In this document: positions 17,653-26,057 of the stretch, piece after piece
Numbering within the stretch: the first letter of the stretch is position 1
How the letters are laid out: every line of letters begins with the position of its first letter
Origin: Streptosporangiaceae bacterium
GTDB taxonomy: Bacteria; Actinomycetota; Actinomycetes; Streptosporangiales; Streptosporangiaceae
DNA length: 48,050 bases
Assembly (NCBI GenBank): GCA_030041275.1
Contig: JASHOE010000261.1
Span: 1 to 48,050 of the forward strand
Direction: 5' to 3'
Position numbers and translations under genes: made by a program
The notes under the pieces: generated by a model
Databases searched by the model: none
Told to the model about the DNA's origin: nothing
The model's input: only the letters and a program-made list of their open reading frames with translations

Positions 17653-18912
17653 ATGACGACTTCCTCTGCCAGCTCGATCGAAGGTATCGACCTGTCGGCG
17701 AACGAATTCTGGGCGCTGCCGTGGCAGGAGCGGTACGACGCGTTCGCTCGGCTGCGCGCGGTCGGCAGGCCGGTGTTCTTCGATCAGCCAGAGAACCCGT
17801 TCGGCGCCGACGAGAGCGGTTACTACGCCTTCGTGTCGCATGCCGACGTGGCCGGCGCCAGTCGTCAGCCTGAGCTGTTCTCGTCGGCCCGCGGCGCGAC
17901 CAGCCTTGTCGACCTGCCGCCCGAATTCAACGAGTACTTCGGCTCCATGATCAGCATGGACGACCCGCGCCATGCCAGGCTGCGGCGCATCGTCTCGCGG
18001 GCCTTCACCCCCAAGATGATCCAGAAGTTCGAGGACGACGTGCAGGTCACCGCCGCTTCGATCGTCGACGATCTGCTGGCCACCGGACCGTGCGACTTCG
18101 TGCAGCAGGTTTCGGCCCGGCTGCCGCTGCGGATCATCTGCCAGATGATGGGCATCGGCGATGACCATTACGACATGGTGCTCCGTAACACCAACATCAT
18201 CTTGTCCGGCCAGGATCCGGAGTTCATCAGCGAGGACATGGACACCGCGATCACCCAGCTGCTCACCGCTGGCCAGGATCTGGCTGGCCTCGTCACCACG
18301 CTGGCAGCAGAGCGCGCGGAGGACCCGGGCGACGATCTGGTCAGCGCCCTGGCCACGGCCAACATCGACGGCGAGCAGCTCACCCCGGCTGAACTCGGCT
18401 CGTTCTTCATCTTGCTCGTGGTCGCGGGCAACGAGACCACCCGTACCGCTATCTCGCACGCGCTCAACCTGCTGACCGAGTACCCGGACCAGCGCGCGCT
18501 GCTGCTGCAAGACGTGGAAGCACGGCTGCCCGGCGCGGTGGAGGAGATCGTCAGATACGCCACACCGGTGATCTGGATGCGTCGGTCGGTGACCAGGGAC
18601 TGCAGCCTGCACGGGAACGACTACCGGGAGGGCGACAAGGTCATGCTGCTCTACTCGGCAGCCAACCGGGATGAGAGCGTCTTTGCCGACCCCGGCCGCT
18701 TTGATATCACCCGCTCGCCGAATCCGCATGTCGGCTTCGGCTCGGCCGGTCCGCACTTCTGCCTCGGTGCGCATCTGGCGCGCCGGGAGATCAGGGTGAT
18801 GCTGCGGGAGCTCATGACGCGCGTTCCCCGCGTCCGTGCTGCCGCCGAGCCTGACCGGCTGCTGTCGAGCTTCATCAACGGCATTAAGCACCTGCCCTGC
18901 GAGCTCGACTAA
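17653..18912 (+). CDS. cytochrome P450 monooxygenase (CYP124/125/142-like)
   Basis: A soluble 419-residue bacterial P450 that inserts one oxygen atom into a lipophilic substrate using electrons from ferredoxin. Diagnostic motifs: I-helix AGNETT (258-263), ExxR at Glu298-Arg301, and the haem loop GFGSAGPHFCLG with ligand Cys370. The sequence style (SMISMDDPRHARLRRIVSRAFTP before the B' region) resembles actinobacterial P450s acting on sterol side chains or methyl-branched lipids; the substrate is inferred only. AGGTGG six bases before the ATG sets the start. No ferredoxin gene is adjacent. It lies just after the PKS-like gene, with a palindromic operator of its own. Confidence 0.95.
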   Translation: MTTSSASSIEGIDLSANEFWALPWQERYDAFARLRAVGRPVFFDQPENPFGADESGYYAFVSHADVAGASRQPELFSSARGATSLVDLPPEFNEYFGSMISMDDPRHARLRRIVSRAFTPKMIQKFEDDVQVTAASIVDDLLATGPCDFVQQVSARLPLRIICQMMGIGDDHYDMVLRNTNIILSGQDPEFISEDMDTAITQLLTAGQDLAGLVTTLAAERAEDPGDDLVSALATANIDGEQLTPAELGSFFILLVVAGNETTRTAISHALNLLTEYPDQRALLLQDVEARLPGAVEEIVRYATPVIWMRRSVTRDCSLHGNDYREGDKVMLLYSAANRDESVFADPGRFDITRSPNPHVGFGSAGPHFCLGAHLARREIRVMLRELMTRVPRVRAAAEPDRLLSSFINGIKHLPCELD

Positions 18913-19261
18913 CCAGACGTCGCTCCGCGCAGGGGCGGCGACAACACAATTTCGTAACTAGTCGTAGCCGATCATGCACTCCGTGTATAACAGAGACTCG
19001 TGCGGCACTCGCGCCGGCATGCCGGGACGGGGAGACGAGGCCGCGAGAAGGAATCCGTGAGTCGCGGAGGGGGACCCTCGTCCCGAGGCCCTGCGATCCT
19101 CCGCCGGATCGCTCGGCCGCGCCGCCCTGGTCTCGGGGGAATCAGGGTGCTTGCGTAGACGAGGGTCGCGACGAGCGGATGCGCCTTCGCCGGATGGGCA
19201 GCGCGACCGGGTGCATGGTGCCGTCGTACTCCGGAGCGCTGCCCACGGCGAGGGCCGACCT

Positions 19262-19300
19262 GGGCGGCGCGTTGCGAGCGGGGGCCGCAACGCGCCGCCC
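19262..19300. terminator. 14-bp-stem hairpin between convergent genes
   Basis: GGGCGGCGCGTTGC (19262-19275) pairs perfectly with 19287-19300 around an 11-base loop. It lies between the P450 (plus) and the pterin dehydratase (minus), so it can terminate both. I see no convincing gene in 18913-19395. Confidence 0.65.
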
Positions 19301-19395
19301 TCGCCAGGCCACCGCCCGCAGCGCAGGCCCGGAGCGTCGCACGATCCCGGCCCGACGTGCCGACGGCTCAGCAGCGTCGCGACGGCACTTCGCGA

Positions 19396-19674
19396 CTAGG
19401 TGAGCGCCCTGATCTGCGCGGCCAGCGCGAAGTCCTTGGCCGTCAACCCGCCAGCCGAGTGCGTCGACAGCGTCAGCGTCACCTTGTTCCAGGAGATGGT
19501 GATGTCGGGGTGATGGTTGGCCGACTCGGCCAGGTAGGCGACCGCGCCCACGTACAGCATGGCGGCCTTGAAGTCGGCGAGCGTCGCTACGTGCACGATG
19601 CTGTCGCCCTGCCGGGTCCAGCCGTCGAGCCCAGCTAGACGCTCAGAAACCTGCTCATCAGACAGCACGCTCAT
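19396..19674 (-). CDS. 4a-hydroxytetrahydrobiopterin dehydratase
   Basis: A 92-residue pterin-4a-carbinolamine dehydratase-type protein, which removes water from 4a-hydroxytetrahydropterin during pterin cofactor recycling. The signature is His54-His55-Pro56 in ESANHHPDITISWNKVTLTL, followed by the conserved C-terminal THSAGGLTAKDFALA helix. The start at 19674 follows GGGAGGTG. The frame is open far upstream, but that part is antisense to gcvT and not coding. It is divergent from gcvT across a 126-bp interval. No aromatic amino-acid hydroxylase is nearby, so its partner, or a role in molybdopterin or folate chemistry, is unknown. Confidence 0.93.
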   Translation of the reverse strand: MSVLSDEQVSERLAGLDGWTRQGDSIVHVATLADFKAAMLYVGAVAYLAESANHHPDITISWNKVTLTLSTHSAGGLTAKDFALAAQIRALT

Positions 19675-19800
19675 GGGCACCTCCCGCTTGGTGAGCTTCT
19701 CCCCATCCTCCTGCCCGCTCCGGTGCGCTGAGACGCCAATCCGGTCGCGTCCGACGGTCCAGCCAGCGCAGCCGTTCGGCGGTGGCGACCGGTAGGCTCC

Positions 19801-20976
19801 GTGATCGTGACAGGCACCCCGCCGCCCACGGCCCAGCCGAGCGCGCCAGGCGCGCCCCGCCGCACGCCGCTGACCAGCGTGCACGAACAGCTCGGCGCCA
19901 CGCTCACCGACTTCGCCGGCTGGCTGATGCCGCTGCGCTACCGCAGCGAGACGGCTGAGCACAATGCCGTGCGAACCGCGGCCGGCATTTTCGACTTGTC
20001 CCACATGGGCGAGCTCGCGGTGAGCGGCCCGGACGCAGCCGCTGCCCTTGACTATGCGGTCACCGGGGCGCCCTCGGCGCTGCAGCCAGGACGCGCACGG
20101 TACACGATGATCTGCGCTCGGGACGGAGGGGTACTCGACGACCTCATTGTCTACCGGCTCGGTGCTGACGAGTTCCTCGTCGTCGCCAATGCTGCGAATA
20201 CCAGCGTCGTCGCCGCGGCGCTGACCGAGCGCACGGCTGGCAAGGACGCGACAGTCCACGACCGGACCGATCGCTACGCATTGATCGCCGTTCAGGGGCC
20301 GCGTGCCGCGGCTATCCTCGCCCCGCTCGCGTCGGCCGAGCTGGAGGGGCTGAAGTACTACGCCAGCTACCCCGTCCAGCTTGCTGGCCGCCAGGTCCTG
20401 GTAGCCCGGACGGGGTACACCGGCGAGGACGGCTTCGAGATCTTCGCGGCGCCGGAGGACGCTGCGGAATTGTGGGCCGCCATCAGCGCGGCCGGCACCG
20501 ATCAGGGGCTGATGGCAGCTGGCCTGGCTGCGCGCGACACGCTGCGACTCGAGGCCGGTATGCCGCTCTACGGCAACGAGCTCGGGCCCGACCTTTCGCC
20601 ATTCGACGCCGGACTCGGTCGCGTCGTGCGGTTCGACAAGCCCGGCGACTTCGTCGGGCGTGCCGCGCTCGCGGCGCTGGCGAGCGAGCCGCCGCAGCGC
20701 CGGCTGGTAGGGCTGGTCGGCGAGTCGAGGCGGGTACCGAGACACGGCTACGCCGTGCTGTGGGACGGCGCCACGTGCGGCACGGTGACCAGCGGGGCGC
20801 CCTCGCCGACGCTCGGCGCCCCGATTGCCATGGCCTACCTTCGCCCCGAGGCGGCCGACGGGGCCGCGGCCGCCGGGATTGCCGACGGGCCGGAAGCCGC
20901 TGAGCTGGCGGTGGATATCCGGGGGAGCGCCGAGCCGGCCAGACTGGTGGAATTGCCGTTCTACCGCCGGGCCTGA
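19801..20976 (+). CDS. gcvT: glycine cleavage system aminomethyltransferase (T protein)
   Basis: GcvT transfers the aminomethyl group from the lipoylated H protein to tetrahydrofolate, releasing ammonia and 5,10-methylene-THF. The 391-residue protein has the family N-terminus (TSVHEQLGATLTDFAGWLMP, HNAVRTAAGIFDLSHMGE), folate-site residues around FLVVANAANT, and RTGYTGEDGFEI in the second domain. The start is GTG at 19801 or 19807; TAGGCT at 19793-19798 would fit a leaderless transcript from the second. gcvH follows after 54 bp. gcvP is not in this window and I see no glycine riboswitch upstream. Confidence 0.96.
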   Translation: MIVTGTPPPTAQPSAPGAPRRTPLTSVHEQLGATLTDFAGWLMPLRYRSETAEHNAVRTAAGIFDLSHMGELAVSGPDAAAALDYAVTGAPSALQPGRARYTMICARDGGVLDDLIVYRLGADEFLVVANAANTSVVAAALTERTAGKDATVHDRTDRYALIAVQGPRAAAILAPLASAELEGLKYYASYPVQLAGRQVLVARTGYTGEDGFEIFAAPEDAAELWAAISAAGTDQGLMAAGLAARDTLRLEAGMPLYGNELGPDLSPFDAGLGRVVRFDKPGDFVGRAALAALASEPPQRRLVGLVGESRRVPRHGYAVLWDGATCGTVTSGAPSPTLGAPIAMAYLRPEAADGAAAAGIADGPEAAELAVDIRGSAEPARLVELPFYRRA

Positions 20977-21030
20977 CGAGCCGCCCGGTGGCTCTCGATA
21001 TCCAGCCAAGACCCTGCAAGAGAGGCGAAA

Positions 21031-21423
21031 ATGTCCGTTCCCGACGAGCTCCTCTACACCCCAGAGCACGAGTGGGTGGCCATCAACGGCGCTACGGCCT
21101 CGGTAGGGATCACCGACCACGCGCAGCGAGCCCTCGGCGACGTCGTCTTCGTGTCCGCGCCCGTCGCCGGCACCAAGGTCACCTCCGGCGAGCCCTGTGG
21201 CGAGGTGGAGTCAACCAAGTCAGTCAGCGACCTGTACTCCCCGGTTGACGGGGAAGTGACTGAGGTCAACCCGGAGATCGAAGACGATCCGGGACTGGTC
21301 AACTCCGACCCCTACGGCGCGGGGTGGCTTTTCAAGGTGCAGCTGGACGACACCAGCGGGGAGGTTCCGCCCGGGCTGCTCTCCCCCGCCGAGTACGCGG
21401 CCTTGACGAAGGACGATGCGTGA
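21031..21423 (+). CDS. gcvH: glycine cleavage system H protein
   Basis: GcvH carries the lipoyl arm shuttling the aminomethyl group between P, T and L proteins. Of 130 residues, the lipoyl-lysine is Lys63 in GEVESTKSVSDLYSPVDGEV, and TPEHEWV near the N-terminus and NPYG-like SDPYGAGWLFK near the C-terminus are typical. GAGAGG lies upstream of the ATG. Its stop overlaps the next gene's GTG by four bases, so the two are translationally coupled. Confidence 0.97.
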   Translation: MSVPDELLYTPEHEWVAINGATASVGITDHAQRALGDVVFVSAPVAGTKVTSGEPCGEVESTKSVSDLYSPVDGEVTEVNPEIEDDPGLVNSDPYGAGWLFKVQLDDTSGEVPPGLLSPAEYAALTKDDA

Positions 21424-22637
21424 CGCGCGGCACTGCCGGGCTCGCCGCGCTCCGCAGGCTCGACGCTGCAACGGCGCATCTGGATGCGCCGTTCGCCATC
21501 GTGGACATGGCCGCCTTCCGCGCCAACGCGGCCGCGATGGTGCGCCGTGCGGCGGGCAAGCCGATCCGGCTCGCTAGCAAGTCCGTCCGGTGCCGCTATC
21601 TGATCGAGCAGGTACTCGGCATGGCCGGGTTCCGCGGAATCCTCGCCTTCACGCTTCCTGAGGCGCTGTGGCTCGTCGCGACCGGGACAAGCGACGACAT
21701 CGTCGTCGCCTATCCCACGGCCGACCGGCACGCGCTGGCCGCCGTGGCGGGCGATCCCGCCGCGGCAGCGGCCGTGACCGTGATGGTGGACTGCGCCGAT
21801 CACCTCGACCTCATCGAGAAGGCCGCAGCCGGGCTGCCCCGCCCGCAGCCAGTCCGGATCGCCATCGACATCGACGCCGGGTACGAGGCGCTCGGCGGCC
21901 GGTTCCGGGCGGGGGCACGTCGCTCGCCGATCCGCACGCCCGCCGATGCAGTTCAGCTGGCCGAGGCGATCCTTTCGCGGCCTGGGCTCCGCCTGGTCGG
22001 CCTGATGGCCTACGAGTCGCAGATCGCCGGTGTCGGTGACGACCCACCTGGCCGACCGCTCTATGCGCGCGCCGTCCGGCTCATGCAGCGCAGGTCCGCC
22101 GCTGAGCTAGCGGCCAGGCGCGCCTCGATTGTGGCGGCGATCCGGGCGCTCGCCCCGCTGGAGTTTGTCAACGGCGGCGGGACGGGATCGCTTGCGGCCA
22201 CGGCAGCTGAGCCCGCAGTCACCGAGATCGGGGCGGGCTCAGGCCTGTACCACCCGGCGCTGTTCGATGCCTATCGCGGCTTCACCGGTGTGCCGGCGGC
22301 GATGTTCGCGCTGCCCGTAGTCCGCCGCCCTGGACCGGGGGTCATCACGGCTCTCGGCGGTGGCTACCCAGCGTCCGGCCCGGGTGTCGCGAGCCGGGTG
22401 CCGTCGCCGTATCTGCCGCCAGGACTTCGGCTTGACAAGGAGGAAGGCGCGGGCGAGGTGCAGACCCCGCTGATCGGTCCCGCCGCAGACAAGCTCAGGA
22501 TGGGCGACAAGGTGTGGCTGCGCCATGCCAAGGCCGGCGAGCTTTGCGAGCGGTTCAGCCAACTGCACCTGGTCGACGGCGACGCGGTCGTCGCCACCGT
22601 GCCGACATACCGGGGTGAGGGCCAGACCTTCGCGTGA
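21420..22637 (+). CDS. PLP-dependent amino acid aldolase/deaminase (D-threonine aldolase-like)
   Basis: A 405-residue fold-type III PLP enzyme of the amino acid deaminase/aldolase (alanine-racemase-like N-terminal, D-serine dehydratase-like C-terminal) family. The N-terminal TIM barrel starts at FAIVDMAAFRANAA, with the predicted PLP Lys54 in RLASKSVRC. The C-terminal part holds the metal-site region near KVWLRHAKAGELCERF. The GTG at 21420 overlaps the gcvH stop (GTGA); an upstream frame is open but overlaps gcvH. Members split D-threonine-type beta-hydroxy amino acids or deaminate them, and the true substrate is usually unknown. Coupling to gcvTH suggests glycine supply to, or use of, the cleavage system (inference). 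Confidence 0.88.
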   Translation: MTRGTAGLAALRRLDAATAHLDAPFAIVDMAAFRANAAAMVRRAAGKPIRLASKSVRCRYLIEQVLGMAGFRGILAFTLPEALWLVATGTSDDIVVAYPTADRHALAAVAGDPAAAAAVTVMVDCADHLDLIEKAAAGLPRPQPVRIAIDIDAGYEALGGRFRAGARRSPIRTPADAVQLAEAILSRPGLRLVGLMAYESQIAGVGDDPPGRPLYARAVRLMQRRSAAELAARRASIVAAIRALAPLEFVNGGGTGSLAATAAEPAVTEIGAGSGLYHPALFDAYRGFTGVPAAMFALPVVRRPGPGVITALGGGYPASGPGVASRVPSPYLPPGLRLDKEEGAGEVQTPLIGPAADKLRMGDKVWLRHAKAGELCERFSQLHLVDGDAVVATVPTYRGEGQTFA

Positions 22638-22650
22638 CGCGCTTACGGCG

Positions 22651-22998
22651 TTAGCGCTGCCGCCGACGGTGGGACCAGATGCGGAGCACGGTCAGTCCGA
22701 CGACCACTACTCCAGCCGCCGCCGCGCCCATCTGAACCTGGGGCCTCGTCAGCTGCTCCGTGATCTTCGCCCGTATGATCCGCATGTTGCTTGCCGGGCT
22801 GACCCGGTCGGCTAGGGCGTCTATGGTCCGCGCCAGATCCTCACGGGTGTGCTCTATCTGCGCAACCAGGGCGTCAGGATTGTTCTTCGCGGAATCACTC
22901 TTCGCGACGGTGCCCTCCGTAACAGTGCCATTCGCGTCGGTGTCTCGCACAGCCACCGTCCCGCGAACCTCGTGAACCGCCCCGCCTGGGTCCGCCAT
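22651..22998 (-). CDS. DUF3618 domain protein, single-pass membrane
   Basis: A 115-residue protein matching the DUF3618 pattern: DALVAQIEHTREDLARTIDALADRVSP at about 42-68, then a transmembrane helix at about 90-108 and an RRRQR basic end. DUF3618 proteins are small actinobacterial membrane proteins often found with phage-shock or holin-like companions; their function is not established. It converges with the preceding aldolase gene across 13 bp. It appears monocistronic. Confidence 0.85.
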   Translation of the reverse strand: MADPGGAVHEVRGTVAVRDTDANGTVTEGTVAKSDSAKNNPDALVAQIEHTREDLARTIDALADRVSPASNMRIIRAKITEQLTRPQVQMGAAAAGVVVVGLTVLRIWSHRRRQR

Positions 22999-23226
22999 TG
23001 CACCAAGACCTTTCCGGGCCCGGCTTCCAACCGCCGAACGCCTTGGCTCTAGTCTCCCAGGCCGCTGGCGGCCGGTCGCGGCCGGCTACCGGTAGTGAGG
23101 CGGTGAAGATCGTATCGCGCCGTGCCCCCACGCGGAGCCGGACACGCCAGCGACCAGACGAGGCGAACGGCGGCCCCGCGACGGCGTACCGGCACGGGGC
23201 CGCCCTTGCGGCCCGCGGGGCCCGGC

Positions 23227-23604
23227 TTAGCTGGCGGCTGCCAGCTGCTGCGCCGAGCGAATCAGACCCTGGCATGCATGGATCTGGGCGGCCGCAGCGT
23301 GGATCGGCGCGTTGTCAAACGCCGCCGCCTCCGGCTCAGCCTTGATCTTGCCGGCGAGCGCGTCCCTGGCGACCTCGAGCTGACGGAGCGCGCCGTCGAC
23401 CGTCGTGAACGTGGCGTCGCCTGGACTCGTGCTCTCGATCGCCTTTGTCGAGGCCGTGAGCGTGAAGGCGCCGAACTGGCCCACGCTGGAGTTGAGCTGC
23501 TTGTAGCACTCTCCGAGCGCGGTGACGTGCGGCTGGCTGAGCGCGTGGTTCGGGTTGGTCAGGATCTGGGTGATGACCCGGCCATCGTGTTCGGCGCGCA
23601 GCGG
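23227..23604 (-). pseudogene. C-terminal fragment of an unrecognised protein
   Basis: An open frame of 125 codons begins right after a stop, and its first ATG/GTG comes only 40 codons in. Yet the codons before that start read like ordinary protein (EHDGRVITQILTNPNHALS, VTALGECYKQLNSS) and run smoothly into KAIESTSPGDATFTTVD and the helical C-terminus. This looks like the tail of a longer, probably extracytoplasmic helical protein whose 5' part is gone. I do not recognise the family. The alternative is a short gene starting at the GTG near 23484. Confidence 0.45.
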
Positions 23605-23646
23605 TCAATCAGGATTTAACCTGCGGATCTCTGCTCTGCCGGCCCC

Positions 23647-23652
23647 TAGGAT
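23647..23652 (+). promoter_or_regulatory. -10 element for leaderless HAD gene
   Basis: TAGGAT is followed by six bases and then the GTG at 23659, with no ribosome-binding site. This is the standard geometry of leaderless actinobacterial mRNAs. Confidence 0.55.
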
Positions 23653-23658
23653 CGGTCC

Positions 23659-24342
23659 GTGGCAGTCGACGCGGTGATCTTCGACTGGGGCGGCACACTG
23701 ACCCCCTGGCACACCATTGACCCCGAAGAGTTGTGGACGTCGGTCTGCGCGCCGCTCTATCCGGCCGCGGATGCGGCCGCGCTTTCGGCCGAGCTGCACG
23801 CAGCTGAGACCCAGCTGTGGCGCGTGTCCGCGCAGGCGCACCGGAGCGCCACGATGGACGCGCTGTTCGAGCTCGCCGGGATAGCAGCCACCGCGGACCT
23901 GCTCGCCAGCTACGTCCGGGCCTGGGAGCCGCACACGTACACCGACCCGGATGTACCTGACCTGTTCCGCCACCTGCGCCAGCAGGGGATCCGGGTCGGA
24001 GTGCTGTCCAACACCATGTGGCCACGCCGCTGGCACGATGACGTGTTCCGCCGCGACGGCGTGCTGGACCTGATCGACGGCGCTGTCTACAGCAGCGAGA
24101 TCGACTGGACCAAACCGCATCCGGAAGCGTTCCGGGCAGCGATGAAGGCGATCGGCGTGTCCGACCCAGCCCGTTGCGTGTTCGTCGGCGACCGGCCGTT
24201 CGACGACGTTCACGGCGCCCACCAGGCTGGGCTGCGCGCGGTGCTGGTGCCAAACAGCGACGTTCCGGCTTACGCGTCGGCAGTACCGGACGCCGTGATC
24301 ACCAGGCTCGCCGAGCTCCGGCCGCTCATTGCGTCCTGGTGA
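23659..24342 (+). CDS. HAD-superfamily hydrolase
   Basis: A 227-residue HAD-IA-type phosphatase. Motif I is DWGGTLT, with nucleophile Asp9. The usual second Asp (DxD) is Gly, a variant shared by a whole actinobacterial subgroup. Motif II is LSNTMW, motif III Lys is in WTKPHPEAF, and motif IV is GDRPFDDVHGAHQAG. The alpha-helical cap lies at about 20-90. The loss of the acid/base Asp suggests a phosphatase with altered mechanism or substrate. The GTG start fits a leaderless promoter. The substrate is unknown. Confidence 0.9.
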   Translation: MAVDAVIFDWGGTLTPWHTIDPEELWTSVCAPLYPAADAAALSAELHAAETQLWRVSAQAHRSATMDALFELAGIAATADLLASYVRAWEPHTYTDPDVPDLFRHLRQQGIRVGVLSNTMWPRRWHDDVFRRDGVLDLIDGAVYSSEIDWTKPHPEAFRAAMKAIGVSDPARCVFVGDRPFDDVHGAHQAGLRAVLVPNSDVPAYASAVPDAVITRLAELRPLIASW

Positions 24343-24364
24343 GGCGGCGCCCGGCTCGACCGGG

Positions 24365-24715
24365 TCAGTGCAGGTGTGACTGCCAGTCGCGCGGTACCCG
24401 GCCGCGAGGTCCGGGCACTCCCTGGTCGCTCGGGTGATGCTCGGGCGGTGCCAGCGCCGGGCCGTCGTCGTAGAACTGGTCGCCCTGATAGTCCCAGAAC
24501 CAGTCCTCGCCGGGCTCGAAGCTGCGGATGAGGTGATGGCCGCTGGCCTTGGCATGCTGGGTGGCGTGCTGCGACGGCGAGGTGTCGCAGCAGCCAATGT
24601 GCCCGCACTGCGCGCACCGCCGCAGGTGCAGCCACCAGCCGCCGCTCGCCTCACACTCCATGCAACCCGTACCGCTGGGCGGCACGGCCGGGTCGATACC
24701 GTCAGTCATCGTCAT
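24365..24715 (-). CDS. UBP-type zinc finger protein
   Basis: A 116-residue protein with a ZnF-UBP fold: Cys18, Cys21, Cys34, Cys37, Cys42/43, His50, His54 and His60 in GCMECEASGGWWLHLRRC, CGHIGCCDTSPSQHATQH and ASGHHLIRSFEPGEDW, followed by an acidic, proline-rich tail. In eukaryotes this fold binds ubiquitin C-termini; bacterial versions are small proteins of unknown partner. The start at 24715 follows GGAGG and lies within the last codons of the MBL-fold gene (14-bp overlap), so the two are translationally coupled. Confidence 0.88.
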   Translation of the reverse strand: MTMTDGIDPAVPPSGTGCMECEASGGWWLHLRRCAQCGHIGCCDTSPSQHATQHAKASGHHLIRSFEPGEDWFWDYQGDQFYDDGPALAPPEHHPSDQGVPGPRGRVPRDWQSHLH

Positions 24716-26057
24716 CTCGGCCTCCAGACCTCTCTTGCTCCCCGGAAGGGCCAGCCAGCGATTCGCCCGCAGCCCACCGATAGATGCCGATCGACATCGT
24801 GGACGTGGCCCGATCGGCACGGATGGCATAGACGCGGTGCCTGGCCTGCGCTACCTCGTTGTCGCCCGGCGCAGCGAGCCACGCGAGCTCGGCCAGGTGA
24901 CCGGCAACCCGCAGGCCTTCCTCCCCGCCGGGCAGGGCGGCCACACCCAGCTCGCCCGCCGACGGCGCCGGCTGGGCATGCTCGGCCAGCTCAACCGCCC
25001 GGGCTGCCAGCACGCGTGGCCCGCCAGCCAGGGCGGCGAGCTCTGCGGCCAAGACCCGCTCCGGAGCCGGCTTCAGCGTCGCGGGGTTGCCATCCCACCA
25101 CCCGCCGTAACGGCGCCAGACGGTGCGGACGATGAATTCGGGCTCGTCATACACCGGCTGCAGGTACGGACGGTCAGCTAGCTGGCGCGGCACGGTCACG
25201 GAGTGCAGGGCGTCGTCGAGCCGGCCGCCCGCATTCATCACCGCGAGGGTCTGCTCGACCAGCGACTCAAGCAGCTCCGCGGTGTCGCCCAGGGCGGCCG
25301 CGACCCGGTCCGCGCCGATCACCGGCAGGCCGTGGCCGGGCAGCAAATAGTCAGCCTGCAGCCGGATCATGCGGCGCAGCGCCTGCGCCCACTCCAGCGG
25401 ATAGCGCTGCACCTTTTGCGGGTTCCCGGCGTTCGGCGACGCCCAGATGAACAGGTCACCGCAGCACAGCACCCGGCGTTCCGGCAGCCACGTCACGGTG
25501 TGATCGTCGGTCTCACCACGCTCGTGCCGCAGCTCGAGCGGCACGCCACCGACTTCCAGGGCTAGCTGCGTCGCGTACGTGCGGTCGGGATAGCGGTACT
25601 CGGTCGGCCAGCGCAGCCGGGCGGTGCCGAACTGACGCTGATTGATGATCTCGTTGTAGCCGACTGTCAGTCGGTACCGGTCGAACCGGGCTGACACCGC
25701 CTCGTGCGCGACGACAACAGGAGCCGGCCAGCCCCGCTCATTCGCTTCGGCCGCCCACACCGGGACGCCGAAGACATGATCGATATGGCCATGCGAATAG
25801 ATAGCCGTGTGCAGCCGCTCGGCAGTCCAGCGGCGCAGCTCGCCGTGAATAGCCCGCGCCACGAACGCACTGCCAGTGTCGACAAGCACGAGCCCGTCGT
25901 CCGTCCGGATGGCGGTGACGTTGGCGAACGCGGGCAGGAAGGCGACGCCATCGCAGATCTCAGCGAGGCCGCCGAGATGGCTCACGGGATGGACATCACT
26001 GGTCCGCACGTCGCCGTGCCACATTCGGTCGGCCAGCGCCAGAATGTCAGTCGTCAC
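24702..26057 (-). CDS. MBL-fold hydrolase, alkyl sulfatase-like
   Basis: A 451-residue metallo-beta-lactamase-fold enzyme with the dinuclear zinc motif His89-x-His91-x-Asp93-His94 (SHGHIDHV), a later metal ligand in ERGETDDHT and the GDLFIW and LPGHGLPV strands. The C-terminal third looks like the alkyl-sulfatase dimerisation domain (YGGWWDGNPATL is typical of SdsA1-like enzymes), though the usual SCP-2-like tail seems shortened. Hydrolysis of alkyl sulfate esters or a similar ester is likely. The GTG at 26057 (VTTDILAL) overlaps the upstream HAD stop by 11 bp and has GGGAGAG upstream; a start 14 codons earlier is possible. It is the middle gene of a three-gene overlapping operon. Confidence 0.88.
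   Translation of the reverse strand: MTTDILALADRMWHGDVRTSDVHPVSHLGGLAEICDGVAFLPAFANVTAIRTDDGLVLVDTGSAFVARAIHGELRRWTAERLHTAIYSHGHIDHVFGVPVWAAEANERGWPAPVVVAHEAVSARFDRYRLTVGYNEIINQRQFGTARLRWPTEYRYPDRTYATQLALEVGGVPLELRHERGETDDHTVTWLPERRVLCCGDLFIWASPNAGNPQKVQRYPLEWAQALRRMIRLQADYLLPGHGLPVIGADRVAAALGDTAELLESLVEQTLAVMNAGGRLDDALHSVTVPRQLADRPYLQPVYDEPEFIVRTVWRRYGGWWDGNPATLKPAPERVLAAELAALAGGPRVLAARAVELAEHAQPAPSAGELGVAALPGGEEGLRVAGHLAELAWLAAPGDNEVAQARHRVYAIRADRATSTMSIGIYRWAAGESLAGPSGEQERSGGRDDDD

Noticed and set aside
17635..18891. 418-codon frame opposite the P450
   Set aside because: Shadow of the P450 codons; no independent motif.
18958..19290. 110-codon frame between the P450 and the pterin dehydratase
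   Set aside because: Covers most of the strong hairpin at 19262-19300 and has random-looking Arg/Pro/Ser composition.
19675..19800. Possible glycine riboswitch before gcvT
   Set aside because: The interval is only 126 bp and I could not find the conserved aptamer core; a leaderless promoter explains it better.
19675..21120. Long upstream extension of the pterin dehydratase frame
   Set aside because: It is antisense to gcvT and into gcvH; the true start at 19674 has a ribosome site and the family N-terminus.
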